Shown here one piece after another: positions 19,145-28,335 of a DNA stretch of 64,000 bases; position 1 is the first letter of the stretch; the number at the start of each line of letters is the position of its first letter. Position numbers and translations under genes: made by a program. The DNA is from Brevundimonas subvibrioides (GTDB taxonomy: Bacteria > Pseudomonadota > Alphaproteobacteria > Caulobacterales > Caulobacteraceae), in NCBI RefSeq assembly GCF_002280785.1, contig NZ_NCEQ01000009.1, positions 35,609-99,608 on the forward strand, read 5' to 3'. The notes under the pieces were generated by a model. It saw only the letters and a list, made by a program, of their open reading frames with translations, was not told the DNA's origin and made no database searches.

Positions 19145-19531
19145 TCAGGCGGCCGGGCAGGGGTAGCGCGACGCCATCCATTCGCCGAAGCCTTCCGCGA
19201 CGCTCATGCGCGTGCGGCGCGCCGGAGGAATGGCGTTGAGGAAGGCCAGCAACTGACGCGGATTGACCTCGATCCGCTCGGGCGGGCACGCGCCCGGCCG
19301 GCGACCCGCCGCCCGGGCAGCGCTGATGTCGGACCTGACCGTGTCGAACGACCGATTGGCCACCCCGACCAGCCGGCGCGCATCCGGCCGGATGGCGGCG
19401 AGCGGATTCAACGGGATGCGATTGGCCTGGGTGACGAAGGCATCCAGCGTCATCGCGGGTTGCGCGAAGGCCGGTGTGGCAAGCCCGACCGATAGTGCCG
19501 CGAAGGCGGCTGCGAAACTGGCGACTCTCAC
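19145..19531 (-). CDS. periplasmic Rap1a/Tai-like small protein
   Basis: A 128-residue secreted protein. From a GTG at 19531, decided by a strong GGAGGT just upstream, it begins RVASFAAAFAALSVGLATP, a Sec signal cleaved near AFAQ. The mature part ends in NPRQLLAFLNAIPPARRTRMS and FGEWMASRYPCP, resembling the Rap1a/Tai fold (helical, 'L-A-...-YPC' ending, two cysteines at ACPP and YPCP likely forming a disulphide). Rap1a proteins include T6SS immunity factors, but many family members have no known role and no secretion genes lie nearby. Family similarity is weak. Confidence 0.65.
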   Translation of the reverse strand: MRVASFAAAFAALSVGLATPAFAQPAMTLDAFVTQANRIPLNPLAAIRPDARRLVGVANRSFDTVRSDISAARAAGRRPGACPPERIEVNPRQLLAFLNAIPPARRTRMSVAEGFGEWMASRYPCPAA

Positions 19532-19600
19532 GACGATACCTCCGGTTGCTTTCCAAGCTTCAACGCCTGCTCGTGGCGGAAACATGGCGCCGAATTGCGA

Positions 19601-19630
19601 AACGGCGCGGAGATCGCTCTCCGCGCCGTT
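19601..19630 (-). terminator. hairpin terminator after the TonB receptor gene
   Basis: Perfect 12-bp stem AACGGCGCGGAG / CTCCGCGCCGTT with a 6-base loop, 25 bp downstream of the receptor stop. No long T run follows, so it may be a hairpin-only or bidirectional terminator. Confidence 0.6.
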
Positions 19631-19655
19631 CCGTCGTTCAGGTCTGGAGCGCGCT

Positions 19656-22118
19656 CTAGAAGTTGTAGCTCACGCGGGCGAACAGGAAGCGGCCGTTGAA
19701 GCCGTAGGGCGAGAAGCTGGGGAAGCCCACCGAACCCGTGCCGCCGTTGAGCGCCGACGGTGTGAACTGCGGATACTCGTCCGTCAGGTTGTTGACGCCC
19801 ACAGCTGCCGTGACGCCGATCGGGAAGGTGTAGCGGCCTTCCAGATCGATCAGGGCCGCGTCGCCCGCCTGGTAGTCCAGGGTCGATGTGTTGTTGGGAA
19901 CCAGGACGCTGCCGTAGTAGGTCGCGCGCGCCGTGGCCGAGAAGTCGCCCAGGCTCCAGTCGACGCTGCCGACGACCTTGCGGCGAGGCGTGCCGTCCGT
20001 GAACGACAGCTGGTTGGCGCGGTCGAACAGATAACCCGGCGATGTCGGGATGGCGACGGTGGACGGGATTTCCGGCAGGGCCGTGATCTCGGTCGCGTTG
20101 AAGTTCGCGGCGCCCGTGAAGGTGAACTGACCGAAGTCCTGGTCGGTGCGATAGCGGGCCACGACGTCCACGCCGTTGGTCGAGGTGTCGACGCCGTTCA
20201 GGAAGAAGCGGGCGCCGGTCACGCCGAAGGGCGCGAGCAGGGCCAGGGTGGCGCTGGTGGTCGCCGCCGACTGGCTGGGACGGGCCAGTCCGAGCGTCTC
20301 GGAGTAGATGATCCGGTCCGCGATATCGATGCGGTAGGCGTCGACCGTCAGCTCGAACCCGCCGTTCCGCAGAACGAAGCCGCCCGAGAAGTTGGTCGAA
20401 TGTTCCGGCTGCAGCGGCGCCGAGCCGAGGGCGATGGCGACCGGGTCATTGACCCGGAACGAACCGGCCTGGACCAGCGAGGTGACGGGCACGCCCCCGA
20501 CCACGGTGGTGACCAGGTTGGTCGCGACATAGCTGAAGAACTGCTGCTGCAGGGCCGGAGCCTTGAAGCCGGTCGAGATCGCGCCGCGCAGGGCGAAATG
20601 CTCATTGGCGTCCCAGCGGGCCGACAGCTTGCCGGTCAGGGTGTCGCCGAAGTCCGAATAGTCTTCGTAACGTGCGGCGGCGCCGATGGTGACCGATTCA
20701 GAAAGGCGGCCTTCCAGATCGATGTAGGCGCTGACGTTGCTGCGGTCCTCATCGACCACGTTGGCCGGCTGGAAGCCCGGGAAGCCCTGGGCGCCGCCGC
20801 CGGCAGCGAGCGGGCCGCGGTTGTAGGAGGTCGGCTCGCCAGCGTGGACTTCGAACGACTCGCGCCGGTATTCCAGGCCGAAGGCGACGTTGAGCGGCTC
20901 GAACAGGTTGGCTTCGACCTGTTTCACGCCGTCGATCGAGACGGTGAGCTGGTCATAGGCCAGGCCGCCGGCGTCGAAGGAGGTCTGGGACGCCGCGCCG
21001 TAGGAGGCGTTCAGGCTGTTGAAGACGCTGTAGTCCAGCTCGTTGCGGCCGTAGCCGGCCGAGAAGTCCCAATCGATGCCGCCGGCTTCGCCCTTGAGGC
21101 CGCCGAACAGGTTGTAGTCGTCGATCGCGGCGCCGATCATCGGCAGGAAGCCGTTCGGATAGATGGCCAGGACGTTGTTGCTGTTGTTGAAGGCGCGGGC
21201 GGTCGCGGCCGATTCCGAATCCCGGTGCTGGTAGCCGCCGAAGGCGTAGCCTTCCCAGCCGTTTTCCAGCGGCTTGCCGGCGTTGAACCAGACCGACTGG
21301 GCGCTGGTCTTCGGATCGCCAAAGCGGCCGATGACGGTGGTGGACGAACCATTCGAGACGCTGCCGGGCGCGGCGTAGTCGGAGCGGTTGGTCGGATCGC
21401 GCTCCTGGACCTCGCCTGAGATCGTCAGGAAGCCATCGCCGAACAGGGGCAGGCCGACCCAGCCGGAGAGCGAGATCTGCTCACCATCGTTGCGGTCGTG
21501 CGAACCGCGCGCGGTGTCGAACTGGGTGTCGTAGACGCCATAGACGGCGGTCAGACCGCCGCCCGAGGCGGCCTCGCGCAGGCGCAGGTTGATGACGCCG
21601 GCGATGGCGTCGGCGCCGTACTGGGCCGAGGCGCCGTCACGCAGGACTTCGACGTTGCCGAGGGTGATCGCCGGGACCGTGTTCAGGTCGAACGCGGTCG
21701 ATCCGCGACCGAGGTTGCCGTTGACGTTGACCAGGGCGGCGACGTGGCCGCGCTGGCCGTTGATCAGGACCAGGGTCTGGTCGGGGGCGAGGCCCCGCAG
21801 CGTCGCCGGGCGGATGTGGTCCGAACCGTCCGAGATGGCGGGACGGGGGAAGTTGATGGCCGGGGCGGTGGCGGCGAGCGCCGCCGCCAGCTCGGTGCCG
21901 GCGCCCTGGCGCGTCAGGACCTCGCCGGAGATCACATCGACCGGGGCGACCGAGTCGAGACGCGTGCGGCCCACGGTGCGCGTGCCGGTGACGATGACCT
22001 CGTCGACCGCGGTCGCGTCCTGAGGCGCCGTCTGGGCCATCGCCGCGATCGGGCAGGCGAGCAGGGTCGCTGCAGAGCTGAAGCCGAGAAGGACGGAGCG
22101 GGAAATTCTGAGGTGCAT
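19656..22118 (-). CDS. TonB-dependent receptor
   Basis: Outer-membrane gated channel for an unidentified ligand, energised by TonB. The 820 residues start with a signal peptide (RISRSVLLGFSSAATLLACP...AMAQ), then the TonB box region DEVIVTGTR, a plug domain (GTELAAALAATAPAINFP, DQTLVLINGQRGHVA, VEVLRDGASAQYGADAIAG at about 150) and a beta-barrel with alternating aromatic strands, ending in the terminal signature YGFNGRFLFARVSYNF. Start ATG 22118; the upstream open frame has no signal. It sits between rplI and dnaB, genes often adjacent in this class, so it looks inserted. Neighbours give no hint of substrate. Confidence 0.93.
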   Translation of the reverse strand: MHLRISRSVLLGFSSAATLLACPIAAMAQTAPQDATAVDEVIVTGTRTVGRTRLDSVAPVDVISGEVLTRQGAGTELAAALAATAPAINFPRPAISDGSDHIRPATLRGLAPDQTLVLINGQRGHVAALVNVNGNLGRGSTAFDLNTVPAITLGNVEVLRDGASAQYGADAIAGVINLRLREAASGGGLTAVYGVYDTQFDTARGSHDRNDGEQISLSGWVGLPLFGDGFLTISGEVQERDPTNRSDYAAPGSVSNGSSTTVIGRFGDPKTSAQSVWFNAGKPLENGWEGYAFGGYQHRDSESAATARAFNNSNNVLAIYPNGFLPMIGAAIDDYNLFGGLKGEAGGIDWDFSAGYGRNELDYSVFNSLNASYGAASQTSFDAGGLAYDQLTVSIDGVKQVEANLFEPLNVAFGLEYRRESFEVHAGEPTSYNRGPLAAGGGAQGFPGFQPANVVDEDRSNVSAYIDLEGRLSESVTIGAAARYEDYSDFGDTLTGKLSARWDANEHFALRGAISTGFKAPALQQQFFSYVATNLVTTVVGGVPVTSLVQAGSFRVNDPVAIALGSAPLQPEHSTNFSGGFVLRNGGFELTVDAYRIDIADRIIYSETLGLARPSQSAATTSATLALLAPFGVTGARFFLNGVDTSTNGVDVVARYRTDQDFGQFTFTGAANFNATEITALPEIPSTVAIPTSPGYLFDRANQLSFTDGTPRRKVVGSVDWSLGDFSATARATYYGSVLVPNNTSTLDYQAGDAALIDLEGRYTFPIGVTAAVGVNNLTDEYPQFTPSALNGGTGSVGFPSFSPYGFNGRFLFARVSYNF

Positions 22119-22354
22119 GACGAGCCTGACGAGATGGGGCCGACGCGGGACGCGTGGCGCGCGAGATGTGGTCGGATGTCCGGCGTTGACCGCCGCGTGG
22201 TTATCGGCCGACCGGCCACGCAAAAATATTGCGCGGACCAGCGCGGACGCCCCCTGTCATGCAAGCTGGGTGCGCCGGGCTGCGTGGTCAAGCGTGTGTT
22301 AATGCAAGCGACCGCACTCGTTGCAATTTTGACATAGTTCGGTTCGCTTGCAGC
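22119..22354. other. upstream region of the TonB receptor gene
   Basis: No gene seen. On the minus strand this holds the receptor's promoter and leader. Small inverted repeats are present (CGCAA-AAATA-TTGCG near 22222-22237 and a TGCAA/TTGCA pair near 22303-22325) that could be operator or leader hairpins; nothing matches a riboswitch I recognise. Confidence 0.3.
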
Positions 22355-22385
22355 AAAAAGGGCGTGCCCGGAGGACACGCCCTTT
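22355..22385 (-). terminator. Rho-independent terminator after rplI
   Basis: 10-bp stem AAAGGGCGTG / CACGCCCTTT (22357-22366 and 22376-22385) with a 9-base loop; in the minus-strand transcript it is followed by a run of T's. It lies 37 bp past the rplI stop and ends the rpsF-rpsR-rplI operon. Confidence 0.85.
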
Positions 22386-22421
22386 AGCGTCTCTATCGGC
22401 TCGACGAACCGATCTTCAGGA

Positions 22422-23006
22422 TCAGGCCTCGGAGCCGAGACCGTCCTGTTGACCGGCGCCGCCTTCGACCATGTCGCGGGCCTGTTCGGCGGCCGCGTTG
22501 CGGTCGTCGTCGTAGGCCGACTTGATCACGTCCTCGCCCTTCGCCTGACGTTCGGCTTCATCAGCCGAGCGTGCGACGTTGATCGTGACCGTGGCGGACA
22601 CTTCGGCGTGCAGGCGAACCGGCACGACGTGGAGACCCAGGGTCTTGATCGGGGTGTTGAGCACGATCTGCGAACGTTCGACCTTGCCGCCCTCGGCCTG
22701 GATGGCCTCCATGACGTCGCGGCCGCCGACCGAACCGTACAGCTGGCCGGTTTCGCCGGCCTGACGGATCATCACATAGACCTGGCCGTCGATCTTCGAG
22801 GCGATCGCGCCGGCGTCGGTCTTGTTGCGTTCGTTGCGCGCCTCGATGGCGACGCGGTCCAGTTCGAACTTCTCCAGGTTCTTCGAGGTGGCGCGGAGCG
22901 CCTTCTCGCGGGGCAGGAGGAAGTTACGGGCGAAACCGTCCTTGACAGTGACGACGTCGCCGATGGCGCCGAGGTTCTCGACGCGTTCGAGCAGAACGAC
23001 CTTCAT
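22422..23006 (-). CDS. rplI: 50S ribosomal protein L9
   Basis: Large-subunit ribosomal protein that binds 23S rRNA. The N-terminal domain is canonical ([34 protein letters not shown]), followed by the long helix and the C-terminal RNA-binding domain ([40 protein letters not shown]). At 194 residues it is longer than the 150-residue enterobacterial form because of an acidic/Ala-rich tail (from about 155), a common alphaproteobacterial extension. It starts 1 base after rpsR ends and is followed by a strong terminator. Confidence 0.97.
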   Translation of the reverse strand: MKVVLLERVENLGAIGDVVTVKDGFARNFLLPREKALRATSKNLEKFELDRVAIEARNERNKTDAGAIASKIDGQVYVMIRQAGETGQLYGSVGGRDVMEAIQAEGGKVERSQIVLNTPIKTLGLHVVPVRLHAEVSATVTINVARSADEAERQAKGEDVIKSAYDDDRNAAAEQARDMVEGGAGQQDGLGSEA

Positions 23007-23007
23007 C

Positions 23008-23295
23008 TTATTTCACCACGTAAGGCAGGAGGGCCAGATAGCGGGCGCGCTTGATGGCCTTGGCCAGTTCGCGCTGCTTGATCTGGGACACGGCGGTGAT
23101 GCGCGAAGGCACGATCTTGCCGCGTTCGGAAATGTAGCGCTGCAGCAGCTTGACGTCCTTGTAGTCGATCTTCGGCGCGCCTTCGCCCGAGAACGGGCAG
23201 ACCTTGCGACGACGATAGAAGGGACGACGGCCGGAGCCGCCCGAGCCGGCAGGGGTGCCGGGAACGTTGGCGGAGGGGGAGGTGGTGTCAGTCAT
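23008..23295 (-). CDS. rpsR: 30S ribosomal protein S18
   Basis: Small-subunit protein pairing with S6 on the 16S rRNA platform. The 95 residues show the conserved core [59 protein letters not shown] and [11 protein letters not shown]. The first 22 residues (Gly/Ser/Pro-rich) are an unusual extension. Middle gene of rpsF-rpsR-rplI, 14 bases after rpsF. Confidence 0.97.
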   Translation of the reverse strand: MTDTTSPSANVPGTPAGSGGSGRRPFYRRRKVCPFSGEGAPKIDYKDVKLLQRYISERGKIVPSRITAVSQIKQRELAKAIKRARYLALLPYVVK

Positions 23296-23309
23296 GGGTC
23301 CAGATCTCC

Positions 23310-23693
23310 TTACGCGGCCACTTCGGCGTCTTCACGCGGCGTACGCTCGCGGTCACGCTCGCGCTCACGCTCGCGGCGGGCCAGCAGGGGCGACAGTTCC
23401 AGATCGAGTTCCTCGACCTTGACCGTCAGCCAGCGCAGCACGTCCTCGTTGATGCCGAGCTGACGCTCGACTTCGGCCATGGCGGGGGGCGGGCAGTCGA
23501 TGGCCAGCAGGGAATAGTGAGCCTTGCGGTTCTTCTTGACCCGGTAGGTCAGGTTGCGCAGGCCCCAGTACTCGATCTTGGCGACGGATCCGCCGCCGGC
23601 CACGATGAGGTCCTTGATGGTGTCGTTGAGGGCTTCGGCCTGTTGCGCGCTGATATCCTGGCGCGACATGACCGTGTGCTCGTAAAGAGCCAT
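23310..23693 (-). CDS. rpsF: 30S ribosomal protein S6
   Basis: The 127-residue S6 partner of S18. Core motifs are [59 protein letters not shown] and [20 protein letters not shown], with a highly charged tail ([17 protein letters not shown]) typical of alphaproteobacterial S6. Start at ATG 23693 with GGGAG upstream, although the frame remains open. First gene of the operon; the promoter must lie in the 180 bp up to the toxin gene stop. Confidence 0.96.
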   Translation of the reverse strand: MALYEHTVMSRQDISAQQAEALNDTIKDLIVAGGGSVAKIEYWGLRNLTYRVKKNRKAHYSLLAIDCPPPAMAEVERQLGINEDVLRWLTVKVEELDLELSPLLARRERERERDRERTPREDAEVAA

Positions 23694-23870
23694 AGTGCAG
23701 TCTCCCTTGTAGGGCGTCGGCGCAGCCGGACCGGGTAAGTCCGAACCACGATGGATCCTGAAGCGGCGGCCGGAATGACTTCCCGAACCCTTTGGTGTTC
23801 CGCGACAGGACCGAAGCCCTGGAAAGCGGGCGCGTATAGGGGAAAAGGGCGTGGGAGGCAAGGCGGGCGG

Positions 23871-24155
23871 TCAGGACAGGCGCGCCGCGCCCCTCGCCGA
23901 ACGCCAGACCCGAAGGATGAGGACCTCGTCCTCCGTCACGCGATAGATCACCACGCACCCTGTCCGCGGCACGACACGCTCCAGCGTGCCATCGACCTCG
24001 CCTTTGCGCCCGCGACCTTCGAACACGGCCAGATCGTCGATGGCCTCGATGATCCGCCCGGCGACGACATGGGCGTTCTGCAGGCTGTCGCGGGCGATGT
24101 AGTCAAAGACTTCCCGGATGTCCTCTTCGGCATCCGGCGATGTCCGCACCTTCAT
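23871..24155 (-). CDS. RelE/ParE-family toxin
   Basis: The 94-residue toxin of a second type II toxin-antitoxin pair. The fold signature is clear: MKVRTSPDAEEDIREVFDYI, then NAHVVAGRIIEAIDDLAVFE, RGRKGEVDGTLERVVPR and the final strands CVVIYRVTEDEVLILRVWRS. It is related to ParE rather than to mRNA-cutting RelE, so gyrase inhibition is the likelier action (inference). The ATG overlaps the antitoxin TGA (ATGA). Located between rpsF and fabD; the adjacent essential genes suggest a stable integration point. Confidence 0.85.
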   Translation of the reverse strand: MKVRTSPDAEEDIREVFDYIARDSLQNAHVVAGRIIEAIDDLAVFEGRGRKGEVDGTLERVVPRTGCVVIYRVTEDEVLILRVWRSARGAARLS

Positions 24156-24433
24156 TCGGCGGCGACGGCCGGTTGTTCATCCATGTAGACGCGCAGCCTG
24201 GCCTTCACGACATCCCAGTCTTCGAGGTCGCCCCGATCAGCGGAGTCGATCCCCTTCTGGACGAAGGCGCGATACTCGTCCCCGGTCGCCCCATCGGGCC
24301 GGGACTCGTCGTTCTGGAGACCCGCCCTGACGATCTGTGTCAGCGCCGCCTCAGGCGTCATCTCGAGCGCGTCGGCATAGGCCGTCAGGCGTTCAAGGGT
24401 TTCGTCGGAGAGCTCTATGTAGATCTCAGGCAT
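24152..24433 (-). CDS. ribbon-helix-helix antitoxin
   Basis: The 93-residue partner of the downstream toxin. The N-terminus MPEIYIELSDETLERLTAYA with ALEMTPEAALTQIVRAGLQ forms a ribbon-helix-helix DNA-binding domain; the acidic C-terminal half (DEYRAFVQKGIDSADRGDLEDW...) resembles the toxin-masking tail of such antitoxins. Start ATG 24433: earlier in-frame codons lack family character. It overlaps the toxin gene by 4 bases. It should also autorepress the operon from the 108-bp gap shared with the divergent fabD. Confidence 0.8.
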   Translation of the reverse strand: MPEIYIELSDETLERLTAYADALEMTPEAALTQIVRAGLQNDESRPDGATGDEYRAFVQKGIDSADRGDLEDWDVVKARLRVYMDEQPAVAAE

Positions 24434-24541
24434 GGTCGAAAGGTCGTCCCTCCACGGCCCTCCGTCAAGTCGGCCGGGTTGCCCGGAGGCGGCAACCGGC
24501 TTACCCCTCCGGGCTTCTGACAACGATCACGGACCCTATCG

Positions 24542-25498
24542 ATGACCCTCGCCCTCCTGTTCCCCGGACAAGGCAGCCAGGCAGTCGGCATGGGCGCGGC
24601 GCTGGCCGACGCCTTCGCTTCGGCGCGGGATGTGTTCGCCGAGATCGACCAGGCCCTGGGACAGGATCTGTCCGGCCTGATGCGCAACGGGCCCGAGGAC
24701 CAGCTGACCCTGACCGAGAACGCCCAGCCGGCCCTGATGGCGGTGTCCCTGGCCGTCATGCGGGTGCTGGACAAGGAGTTCGGCGTCTCCGTGGATCGCG
24801 CGGCCTTCGTCGCCGGCCATTCGCTGGGCGAATATTCGGCCCTGGCGGCGGCGGGCGCCCTGTCGCTGACCGACACCGCCCGCCTGTTGAAGCTGCGCGG
24901 CCAGGCCATGCAGCGCGCGGTGCCCGTGGGGCAGGGGGCCATGGCCTCCCTGATCGGGCCGAAAACCGACCTCGCATTGGCCGAAGCCGCCGCTGCGGCG
25001 GGCGCCGAGGTCGGGGTCTGCGTCGTCGCCAACGACAACAACAACGGCAATGTCGTCATCTCGGGCGAAAAGGCCGCCGTCGATCGCGCCATCGAAAAGG
25101 CCAAGGAACTGGGCGCGCGGGCCATCCCGCTGAACGTCTCGGCGCCCTTCCACTGTCCCCTGATGCAGCCCGCCGCCGACGAGATGGCGACCGCCCTGGC
25201 GGCGGCCTCGCTGGTCTCTCCCGTCGTGCCGCTCGTGGCCAACATCACCGCCCGGCCTGAAACCGACGCCGCTGCGATCCGTCGCCTGCTGGTCGAACAG
25301 GTCACCGGTCGCGTCCGCTGGCGCGAGTCGATGGAGTGGATGGCGACCGAAGGGGGCGTGACCCGTTTCGTCGAGATCGGCTCCGGCAAGGTCCTGACCG
25401 GCATGGCCAGACGCATCGCCCCCGACGCCGAGAGCCTGGCGCTCAACAGCCCCGAAGACATCGAGGCGTTCGCCCAAGCAGTGACGAGTGGCGGGTGA
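24542..25498 (+). CDS. fabD: malonyl-CoA:ACP transacylase FabD
   Basis: Loads malonyl groups from CoA onto acyl carrier protein for fatty-acid elongation. The 318 residues contain LFPGQGSQAVGMG (6-18), the nucleophile elbow GHSLGEYSAL with Ser94, the conserved Arg in KLRGQAMQRAVP, and the active-site His in NVSAPFHCPLM (about 203), then the C-terminal EIGSGKVLTGMARR. First gene of fabD-fabG-small gene-acpP-fabF. The last five codons and stop lie inside an intergenic-type repeat, so the C-terminus VTSGG is repeat-derived. Confidence 0.97.
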   Translation: MTLALLFPGQGSQAVGMGAALADAFASARDVFAEIDQALGQDLSGLMRNGPEDQLTLTENAQPALMAVSLAVMRVLDKEFGVSVDRAAFVAGHSLGEYSALAAAGALSLTDTARLLKLRGQAMQRAVPVGQGAMASLIGPKTDLALAEAAAAAGAEVGVCVVANDNNNGNVVISGEKAAVDRAIEKAKELGARAIPLNVSAPFHCPLMQPAADEMATALAAASLVSPVVPLVANITARPETDAAAIRRLLVEQVTGRVRWRESMEWMATEGGVTRFVEIGSGKVLTGMARRIAPDAESLALNSPEDIEAFAQAVTSGG

Positions 25499-25556
25499 CG
25501 AGTGACGAGTTCACTCGCCGCCCTTCTCGCCACTCGCCACTAAACACTCGTCACTA
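25481..25556. repeat. GTGACGAGT-type palindromic repeat between fabD and fabG
   Basis: A 76-bp element of short repeated units (GTGACGAGTGGCGG, GTGACGAGTGACGAGT) followed by their inverse (CTCGCCACTCGCCAC, ACTCGTCACT), able to fold into a hairpin. It overlaps the last 18 bases of fabD and ends 12 bases before the fabG ATG, leaving only CGGAGACAGACC as the fabG ribosome binding site. Confidence 0.7.
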
Positions 25557-25568
25557 CGGAGACAGACC

Positions 25569-26309
25569 ATGTTCGACCTCACAGGCAAGACCGCCCTCGT
25601 CACCGGCGCCACGGGCGGCATCGGCGGGGCCATCGCCCGCGCCCTGCATGCGCAGGGCGCCACCGTCGTGCTGTCCGGCACGCGCGAGGCCGCTCTGGCG
25701 CAAATGGCGGCGGAGCTTGGCGACCGTGCGACCTTCTCGGCCGCGAACCTGTCGGAGCCGACCTCGGTCGATGGCCTCGTGGCGGCGGCGGAGGCTGTGG
25801 CGGGGGCTCCTCTCGATATCCTCGTCGCCAACGCGGGCATCACCAGGGACGGCCTGCTGATGCGGATGAAGGACGAGGATTTCCAGTCCGTCCTCACCGT
25901 CAATCTGGAGAGTTATTTCCGCCTGTCGCGCGCCGTCATGAAGGGGATGATGAAGCGCCGTTCGGGCCGGATCATCGGCATCACCTCTGTGGTCGGCGTC
26001 ACCGGAAACGCCGGCCAGACCAACTATGCGGCGTCGAAGGCCGGGATGATCGGCTTTTCCAAATCCCTGGCCCAGGAGGTCGGCAGCCGCGGCATCACCG
26101 TGAACTGTATCGCCCCGGGCTTCATCACCTCGCCGATGACCGACGTGCTGAACGAGCAGCAGCGCGAGGGCATCCTGCGCAGCATCCCCGCGGGCCGTCT
26201 GGGCACGGGCGACGAGATCGCCGCCGCCGCCGTCTATCTGTCGTCCGACGAGGCCGCCTATGTCACGGGGCAGACCCTGCACGTGAACGGCGGCATGGCG
26301 ATGATCTGA
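25569..26309 (+). CDS. fabG: 3-oxoacyl-ACP reductase FabG
   Basis: NADPH-dependent reductase of the elongation cycle, a short-chain dehydrogenase. The 246 residues have the cofactor motif VTGATGGIGGAIARAL (11-26), NAGITRDGLLMRMKDEDF, the catalytic Ser-Tyr-Lys (ITSVVGVTGNAGQTNYAASKAG) and CIAPGFITSPMTDVL. GGAG precedes the ATG. Its stop overlaps the ATG of the next small gene. Confidence 0.97.
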   Translation: MFDLTGKTALVTGATGGIGGAIARALHAQGATVVLSGTREAALAQMAAELGDRATFSAANLSEPTSVDGLVAAAEAVAGAPLDILVANAGITRDGLLMRMKDEDFQSVLTVNLESYFRLSRAVMKGMMKRRSGRIIGITSVVGVTGNAGQTNYAASKAGMIGFSKSLAQEVGSRGITVNCIAPGFITSPMTDVLNEQQREGILRSIPAGRLGTGDEIAAAAVYLSSDEAAYVTGQTLHVNGGMAMI

Positions 26310-26500
26310 TGATCGCGCTGCGCTACCTCGCCACCATCCTTAGCGGTCCGCTGCTGCTGATCGGCGTCATCTGGGTGCTGCAGGGGCTGAACATCCTGCC
26401 GGGCAGTTTCATGACCGGCCAGATCATCTGGGCGATCTACGGGGCGCCGATGGCCCTGGCGGGCGGCGCCCTGGCGTGGTGGGTCAATCGCCGTCGCTGA
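26309..26500 (+). CDS. small two-helix membrane protein
   Basis: A 63-residue protein with two hydrophobic helices (about 5-26 and 38-58), a short loop LPGSFMTGQ and a basic end WWVNRRR, so both termini are likely cytoplasmic. Its ATG overlaps the fabG stop (ATGATGA region), supporting real, coupled translation. Similar short proteins occur beside unrelated genes in caulobacters. No function can be given; its place inside the fab operon is suggestive only. Confidence 0.75.
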   Translation: MIALRYLATILSGPLLLIGVIWVLQGLNILPGSFMTGQIIWAIYGAPMALAGGALAWWVNRRR

Positions 26501-26702
26501 TCAAAGCGCTCGGGCTCAGGTCGCGCGAGCGCGCGATCGCCCATCAATGAGAGTTCACACCTATTTCCCTCGCCGAGGGGTGTGCTAAAGGCCGGGCGAC
26601 CGGTTGGGTCAGTGAGGCGTTGCCTCTTGCGCAAGCGGAGCCGTCGTGAGACGGCAAGACCACCATACGCCGCTCCGGCGGCTCTAGAAGGCAGAGACAC
26701 AC

Positions 26703-26942
26703 ATGTCCGACACCCTGGAACGCGTCCGCAAGATCGTCATCGACCACCTGGACGCCGATCCGGACAAGGTCACCGAGAAGGCCAGCTTCATCGACGACCT
26801 GGGCGCTGACTCGCTCGACAACGTCGAACTGGTCATGGCCTTCGAAGAAGAGTTCGATATCGAGATCCCCGACGACGCCGCCGAACACATTCAGACCGTC
26901 GGCGACGCGGTGAAGTTCATCGACGAGAAGACCGCGGCCTAG
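26703..26942 (+). CDS. acpP: acyl carrier protein
   Basis: The 79-residue acidic carrier of fatty acyl intermediates. The phosphopantetheine site is Ser37 in [18 protein letters not shown], preceded by [20 protein letters not shown] and followed by [20 protein letters not shown] 200-bp upstream gap probably carries its own strong promoter, and GAAGGCAGAGAC is the likely ribosome binding region. A terminator hairpin follows 25 bp downstream, so acpP is probably also made as a short transcript. Confidence 0.98.
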   Translation: MSDTLERVRKIVIDHLDADPDKVTEKASFIDDLGADSLDNVELVMAFEEEFDIEIPDDAAEHIQTVGDAVKFIDEKTAA

Positions 26943-26967
26943 GCCTCGGTTCACTCAACCGGCAGTC

Positions 26968-27010
26968 AATGGCCGCCCGGCCCTCCTAGCGGAGAGGCCC
27001 GGCGGCCATT
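26968..27010 (+). terminator. terminator hairpin after acpP
   Basis: Left arm 26968-26982 and right arm 26996-27010 pair over 15 positions with one mismatch (AATGGCCGCC.../...GGCGGCCATT), capped by a second CTCC/GGAG stem, and are followed by ACTGTTTCTG. It lies 42 bp before fabF, so some read-through or a separate fabF promoter is expected. Confidence 0.75.
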
Positions 27011-27052
27011 ACTGTTTCTGATTCAGGATTCGCTGAGCTGGAGCCCGACATC

Positions 27053-28333
<1,281 letters not shown>

Positions 28334-28335
28334 CC

